A stretch of DNA of 64,000 nucleotides. It comes from Hoeflea_A sp965228785 (lineage in GTDB: Bacteria; Pseudomonadota; Alphaproteobacteria; Rhizobiales; Rhizobiaceae). Made by a program: the position numbers and the translations under genes. Under the pieces are notes generated by a model. That model had not been told where the DNA came from. It worked only from the letters and a program-made list of their open reading frames with translations, and did not search any database. Where the stretch lies: contig CBDDIF010000001.1 of assembly GCA_965228785.1 (NCBI GenBank), positions 1,674,001-1,738,000 of the forward strand, given 5' to 3'. The number at the start of each line of letters is the position of its first letter. Positions within the stretch are counted from its first letter, which is position 1. Below, in pieces: positions 60,615-64,000 of the stretch.

Positions 60615-61382
60615 ATGACGCAGCAACAAAGAGCCGAGGCATTCTCCGCCCTTCATAAAAAGGGCGAGCCGCTTGTTCTGTACAACATCTGGGACGCGGG
60701 CAGTGCCAAAGCGGTTGCCGATGCCGGCGCTCCTGCCCTCGCCACCGGGAGTTGGTCTGTCGCGGCTGCCCATGGGTATCCGGACGGCGAGGCTATCCCG
60801 CTCGATCTGCTCACCACCTTGGCCGAGCGCATCGTTGCCACGGTTGATGTGCCGCTCAGCATTGATTTCGAAGGTGCCTATGCGGTCGATCCGGCGGAAG
60901 CCGGGCAAAATGTCTCCCGAATCCTCGCGGCCGGCGCCATTGGCGTCAATTTCGAGGACCGTATCGTTGGCGGCGAAGGCCTGCACGCGGCCGAGGCCCA
61001 GGCCGACCGGATTGCCGGGCTCCGCAGCGCCGGCGACACTGCCGGCATTCCGTTTTTCATCAATGCACGCACCGATCTGTTCTTGCGCGAATCCGACAGG
61101 TCAAAGCATGGCGACCTCGTTGACGAGGCCATTGCTCGTGCCGGTCTTTACGCCGGGGCAGGGGCCAGCGGCTTCTTCGTGCCAGGGCTGGTTCAACCGG
61201 ACCTCATCGCCCGGATCTGTCAGAGCACGGACCTGCCGGTCAATGTCATGGCCCTGCCGGGAGCACCGTCGGTGTCCGAACTCAGCGCCCTCGGCGTCGC
61301 CCGCATCAGCCATGGACCCGGGCCATATCGCCAGGCGATGAAGACGCTGATGGAGCGTGCGGAGGCAGTTTACGCTTCGTAA
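60615..61382 (+). CDS. PEP mutase/isocitrate lyase family protein
   Basis: A 255-residue TIM-barrel protein of the isocitrate lyase/phosphoenolpyruvate phosphomutase superfamily. It has LVLYNIWDAGSAKAVADAGAPALATGS, SIDFEGAY (metal-binding acid), GVNFEDRIVGG and FFINARTDLFLR. The KKCGH catalytic Cys segment is absent, so it is not isocitrate lyase; a C-C lyase or mutase acting on a small oxoacid is inferred. AAGGAGTGTAGG precedes the ATG. It is downstream of ada on the same strand; a functional link is not obvious. A small hairpin GTTTACG-CTT-CGTAAAC overlaps its stop codon. Confidence 0.85.
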   Translation: MTQQQRAEAFSALHKKGEPLVLYNIWDAGSAKAVADAGAPALATGSWSVAAAHGYPDGEAIPLDLLTTLAERIVATVDVPLSIDFEGAYAVDPAEAGQNVSRILAAGAIGVNFEDRIVGGEGLHAAEAQADRIAGLRSAGDTAGIPFFINARTDLFLRESDRSKHGDLVDEAIARAGLYAGAGASGFFVPGLVQPDLIARICQSTDLPVNVMALPGAPSVSELSALGVARISHGPGPYRQAMKTLMERAEAVYAS

Positions 61383-61428
61383 ACGAACCAGTTAACCGCG
61401 GCGAGAATGGAGATCTCGACCTTCCGAT

Positions 61429-62181
61429 CTACCAGAGGCCGCCATTGAGCAGCGTGTCGGCCAACCCTTCGGCAGCGGCATCGAGCAACTGCCGGCCCTT
61501 CTCTGCGTCGGCGCTGGCCGGTGCGCCGATGTAGCCGTTCTCAGTGACCTGGGAGAAGGTGCGCAGACGGAAGACGCCACCTTCTTTCCAGTCGGTGCGA
61601 ACCTCGACGGCTTCGTCGGCGGCCTGTTGGTCGACCAGATCGGGCACCAGTTCCAGCATCATCGATGTTTCGGCTTCGCCGGCATGCTGGACGTTGCGCT
61701 GGCGCTCGAGGATCTGGCCGTATTTCTCAGCCACGGCATCCAGGTGCGGGTAGGTGGCGGTGCAGATCGGTGCTTCCAGCTCCTGCGACAGCTCCTGCAC
61801 GATCGTGTTGAGGGCCGCGATGTTGCCGCCGTGGCCGTTGAGCAGGAAGATGCGGCGAAAGCCGTGGCGGGTCAGCGATTCGCAAATACAGGCGAGCAGT
61901 GCGCGGAAGGTATCGAAATCCAGGGTGAAGGTGCCGCCGAAATCCATATGGTGTTCGGCCAGTCCGGTCCATACGGTCGGTGTCACGACAACCGGCTGTT
62001 CTTTGCTGACGAGGCGGGCGGCACGCAGGCAAATCTCGCCTGAGGTGAGGGCATCCACCTGAACCGGCAGATGCGGGCCGTGCTGTTCCGTTGAACCGAC
62101 TGGGACCAGCACGATGGCATCCTCGTCGGCAAGTTTGCGCAATTGCGGTGCGCGCAGGTTTGCCCAAAGCAATTCGCTCAT
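61429..62181 (-). CDS. Creatininase family protein
   Basis: A 250-residue creatininase-type amidohydrolase. Motifs are VPVGSTEQHGPHLPVQVDAL (metal-binding Glu, His, Asp), FLLNGHGGN and GEAETSMMLEL. Family members act on cyclic amides, or trim mycofactocin-type peptides (MftE), and the substrate cannot be told here since no mycofactocin gene is near. It is convergent with the PEP-mutase-like gene and precedes the thioesterase gene with a 30-bp gap. Confidence 0.88.
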   Translation of the reverse strand: MSELLWANLRAPQLRKLADEDAIVLVPVGSTEQHGPHLPVQVDALTSGEICLRAARLVSKEQPVVVTPTVWTGLAEHHMDFGGTFTLDFDTFRALLACICESLTRHGFRRIFLLNGHGGNIAALNTIVQELSQELEAPICTATYPHLDAVAEKYGQILERQRNVQHAGEAETSMMLELVPDLVDQQAADEAVEVRTDWKEGGVFRLRTFSQVTENGYIGAPASADAEKGRQLLDAAAEGLADTLLNGGLW

Positions 62182-62211
62182 CGGTGCGATCTCCCTTTCA
62201 ACCGGACTGTA

Positions 62212-62634
62212 TCAATCGACATAGGCATAGGCGCAGGTCGCGCCGGCGCAGATCTTTGGACTGCCGGCCTGGCGGAAATCCACCCGCAGCGTTGCCATAC
62301 GGCGGCCGTTCGACATGATCGTGACCGTGACCTCGATCTCCTCGGTCTTCAGCGGTCGCATGAAATGAGTGGTCATATCGACCGTCGTCATGATCCGCCG
62401 TTCGGCGTTGTGGGCCATGAGAGCGAGCACCCCGGCGGTGTCGGCAATGGCCGATAGCGCTTGCCCGCACACGATGCCGCCAATGCGGGCCAGATCCGGG
62501 TTGCCCGGAACGCTCAATATGGCGCCATCGTCGGTCACCGCGGTCGTTTCGATGTTGAGCTGCTGCACCCAGGGTGCAAAGGCCTCGGCAAAAAATGCCT
62601 TCAGTTCCTCGATTGTCATTCCATCAGCCGCCAC
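62212..62634 (-). CDS. PaaI family hotdog thioesterase
   Basis: A 140-residue hotdog-fold protein with GGIVCGQALSAIADTAGVLAL (core helix and active-site region) and RIMTTVDMTTHFMRPLKTEEIEV. PaaI-type enzymes hydrolyse acyl-CoA thioesters, often aromatic ones. It lies on the same strand upstream of the creatininase gene. The ATG at 62634 is followed by AADGMTIEELKAFFAEA. Confidence 0.86.
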   Translation of the reverse strand: MAADGMTIEELKAFFAEAFAPWVQQLNIETTAVTDDGAILSVPGNPDLARIGGIVCGQALSAIADTAGVLALMAHNAERRIMTTVDMTTHFMRPLKTEEIEVTVTIMSNGRRMATLRVDFRQAGSPKICAGATCAYAYVD

Positions 62635-62662
62635 GTGGTCCTCCCTGACCTTGCGTCCATCT

Positions 62663-63469
62663 TCAACCGTTCGCTCCGATCAATTCGCGAAACAATCGGC
62701 TTGCCTCGTCCTTGAGGTTGTTTTCACTCTTTTCTTTTTCGACTTGTCGGGCCCAATCAAACTCTTCGCGGATGAAACTGTCCAGTATCTCGATCGGCTC
62801 GATCGGTTGCCTTTCCACCATGCCAGCCTTGCGTTCGATCAGTTCCGCAACGGTTGCTTCGATTTCCGGTGGCAAATCCAGACCGGCCGACAGGTCCTGG
62901 AGGTTCATCGGCGGTACGCTGCCCGGATGAAGGCGCATCCAGCGGATCGCGAAGGCGGGGCGCAGCATGTAGAAATAGGATTTGAGCTTGACCCGCTCCT
63001 TGCCGTCGCGGTGCAATTTGATCTGGCCCTCACCAAGATTGAGATAGTGATAGAGACTTGGCGAGTTGTGGAAGGTCTTGCGTGACAGGGTGATCAGGCG
63101 GCTGCACTCGGATTCGTTCCAGCGATAGCGGATTGGGCTCGTCAGCCATTCCAGCAACACGGGATTTGGTTTCAACAGCAGCTTCAGCGCTTTCTGCAGA
63201 TCCCAGCCGCCGATATCCAGATCGTCGTTGATCGGGCGTTCGATCACGTCACGGCCAGGATCCAGGCTCAGATACCAATCGAGCGGCCTCGCATAGACGA
63301 AGCGCACGTCGTAGTCGCTGTCGGGAGAGGGAAACCCCCAGGCCCGGCTACCGCTTTCGATGGCGAACAGGATGCGGACATTGTCCTCGGCCTCGATACG
63401 ATCGAGCGCGACATCGATCGCCTGGCGCATTTCGGACGATATGGACGGAATGAATTCGGGCAGGGGCAT
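62663..63469 (-). CDS. Nucleotidyltransferase-fold protein (RlaP/YcgL type)
   Basis: A 268-residue protein with a minimal nucleotidyltransferase core: ESGSRAWGFPSPDSDYDVRFVYAR (GS plus DxD) near residue 38-60, followed by a helical C-terminal part. This matches the RlaP/YcgL family, some members of which are predicted to act in RNA repair. No partner RNA ligase is present. It is immediately downstream of the TenA-like gene on the same strand (8-bp gap). Confidence 0.85.
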   Translation of the reverse strand: MPLPEFIPSISSEMRQAIDVALDRIEAEDNVRILFAIESGSRAWGFPSPDSDYDVRFVYARPLDWYLSLDPGRDVIERPINDDLDIGGWDLQKALKLLLKPNPVLLEWLTSPIRYRWNESECSRLITLSRKTFHNSPSLYHYLNLGEGQIKLHRDGKERVKLKSYFYMLRPAFAIRWMRLHPGSVPPMNLQDLSAGLDLPPEIEATVAELIERKAGMVERQPIEPIEILDSFIREEFDWARQVEKEKSENNLKDEASRLFRELIGANG

Positions 63470-63477
63470 GGCCGGTC

Positions 63478-64000
63478 TCAGATCCCGGAAAGCCGGGCCA
63501 TGGCGTCCCAGAACATTTTTTCGTAGTCCTGGATCATGCGGGCAGCGCGGATGACCCGACGTGGATCCACCCCTAAGGCCAGATCGTCATCGATGACTTT
63601 TGCGGCCTGTTTCTCCAGCTCTTCAAGGTCGACGAAGAAATCAAGAAAGGCCGTATCGTCGGCGCTGCAACCGTAGTGGTCTCTCAGACCCGCACTGACA
63701 CGACGACAGCAGGCGCCCCAGGCTTCAAGGTTCAGTGCACGGCTGCAGGCCATTTCGGCAGCCGAGCCGTAACAGATCAGCCAGGCTTTATAGCCGGCAT
63801 AGCCAAAGGCTTCGGCATCCGGCTCGAAACGGTCGAGTTCATCAGCGGACATTCCGAACGCTGCTGCCAGGGTCGCGAAGCCACGTGCGGCACCGGCCTC
63901 GACTTCGGGCGGCGTCAGAAAGACATCCCGATAGGGGTGATCGGCAAAGCGCGCCATGGTGACGTCGTTCGAGTTGCCGATCCACATCTGATACTGGTTG
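63478..64000 (-). CDS. TenA/PqqC-like helical-bundle protein, 3' part
   Basis: A helical-bundle protein whose coding frame is open to the end of the window, so its N-terminus is probably beyond 64000. The visible about 173 residues contain NQYQMWIGNSND, then a run with WLICYGSAAEMACSRALNLEAWGACC and a long amphipathic C-terminal helix, as in TenA/PqqC/HO-like folds. The catalytic Cys or Glu of thiaminase is not recognisable, so the reaction is unknown. It would be cotranscribed with the nucleotidyltransferase-fold gene. Confidence 0.5.
   Translation of the reverse strand, partial: NQYQMWIGNSNDVTMARFADHPYRDVFLTPPEVEAGAARGFATLAAAFGMSADELDRFEPDAEAFGYAGYKAWLICYGSAAEMACSRALNLEAWGACCRRVSAGLRDHYGCSADDTAFLDFFVDLEELEKQAAKVIDDDLALGVDPRRVIRAARMIQDYEKMFWDAMARLSGI

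Noticed and set aside
1..64000. CRISPR arrays, tRNA genes and rRNA genes
   Set aside because: No regularly spaced direct repeats, no tRNA-like cloverleaf or CCA-flanked TPsiC motif and no rRNA-like conserved blocks were noticed on reading; small RNAs cannot be excluded by eye.

Overview
The window is a stretch of a GC-rich (about 60% by eye) alphaproteobacterial chromosome, most likely from the Hyphomicrobiales or a marine relative. Support for this is a bacterial NHEJ operon with three-domain LigD, a DctP-type TRAP binding protein, a DUF2277 gene, paired PPK2 kinases, class III cyclases, LysR/AraC/ArsR regulators and an IS5-family element. No rRNA, tRNA, CRISPR array, prophage or replication origin was seen. 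Gene density is normal throughout and most genes read as metabolic, regulatory or stress functions.

Layout. 1-1395: end of an FAD oxidoreductase and an EamA exporter. 1584-6941: an apparent five-gene operon DUF2277 - ligD - ku - BRCT/HTH/TPR protein - Tex30-like hydrolase. This is the most interesting locus, because a non-catalytic BRCT/TPR protein sits inside a DNA-end-joining operon. 7037-9000: a DHDPS-like aldolase and a secreted M23 peptidase. 9081-12337: LysR, divergent cytochrome P450 and a TRAP binding protein, followed by an 833-bp IS5-like element inserted in the CTAG that contains the dctP stop codon. 13473-16429: MoxR ATPase plus DUF2201/vWA metallopeptidase-like protein. 16488-20013: an ArsR/SRPBCC operon, a GNAT, an SRPBCC gene divergent from a WYL regulator with a clear operator, and OsmC. 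20100-20266: two palindromic CTAG-bounded repeats. 20293-27713: secreted lectin-like protein, GST, hybrid histidine kinase overlapping tail-to-tail with a LuxR-type regulator, a secreted vWA protein with a secreted partner, and a CBS-GGDEF diguanylate cyclase.

27892-30748 encodes the KorAB 2-oxoacid:ferredoxin oxidoreductase. 30944-34184: GMC oxidoreductase, ClbS/DfsB-like protein, a small lipoprotein and a secreted unknown. 34366-37108: a second histidine kinase divergent from a second LuxR-type regulator, with a good terminator. 37225-49049 holds two PPK2 genes flanking a chemoreceptor, an SDR with Phe in place of the catalytic Tyr, a CadC-like TPR regulator, AraC plus alpha/beta hydrolase and an ABC exporter. 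49126-59148: small GrlR-like protein, MFS exporter with divergent SufR-like Cys-rich regulator, membrane-anchored spermidine synthase-like protein overlapping an acyltransferase, a DUF1906/SH3 protein and two tandem class III adenylate cyclases. 59539 to the end: Ada DNA-alkylation repair, PEP-mutase-like enzyme, creatininase family enzyme, thioesterase, nucleotidyltransferase and the 3' part of a TenA/PqqC-like gene running off the window.

Two functional themes recur: DNA damage repair (LigD/Ku operon, Ada) and dense signal transduction (two kinase/LuxR pairs, GGDEF, two cyclases, chemoreceptor, several one-component regulators with visible operator palindromes). All functional calls rest on motif and family recognition by eye; no database search was run.
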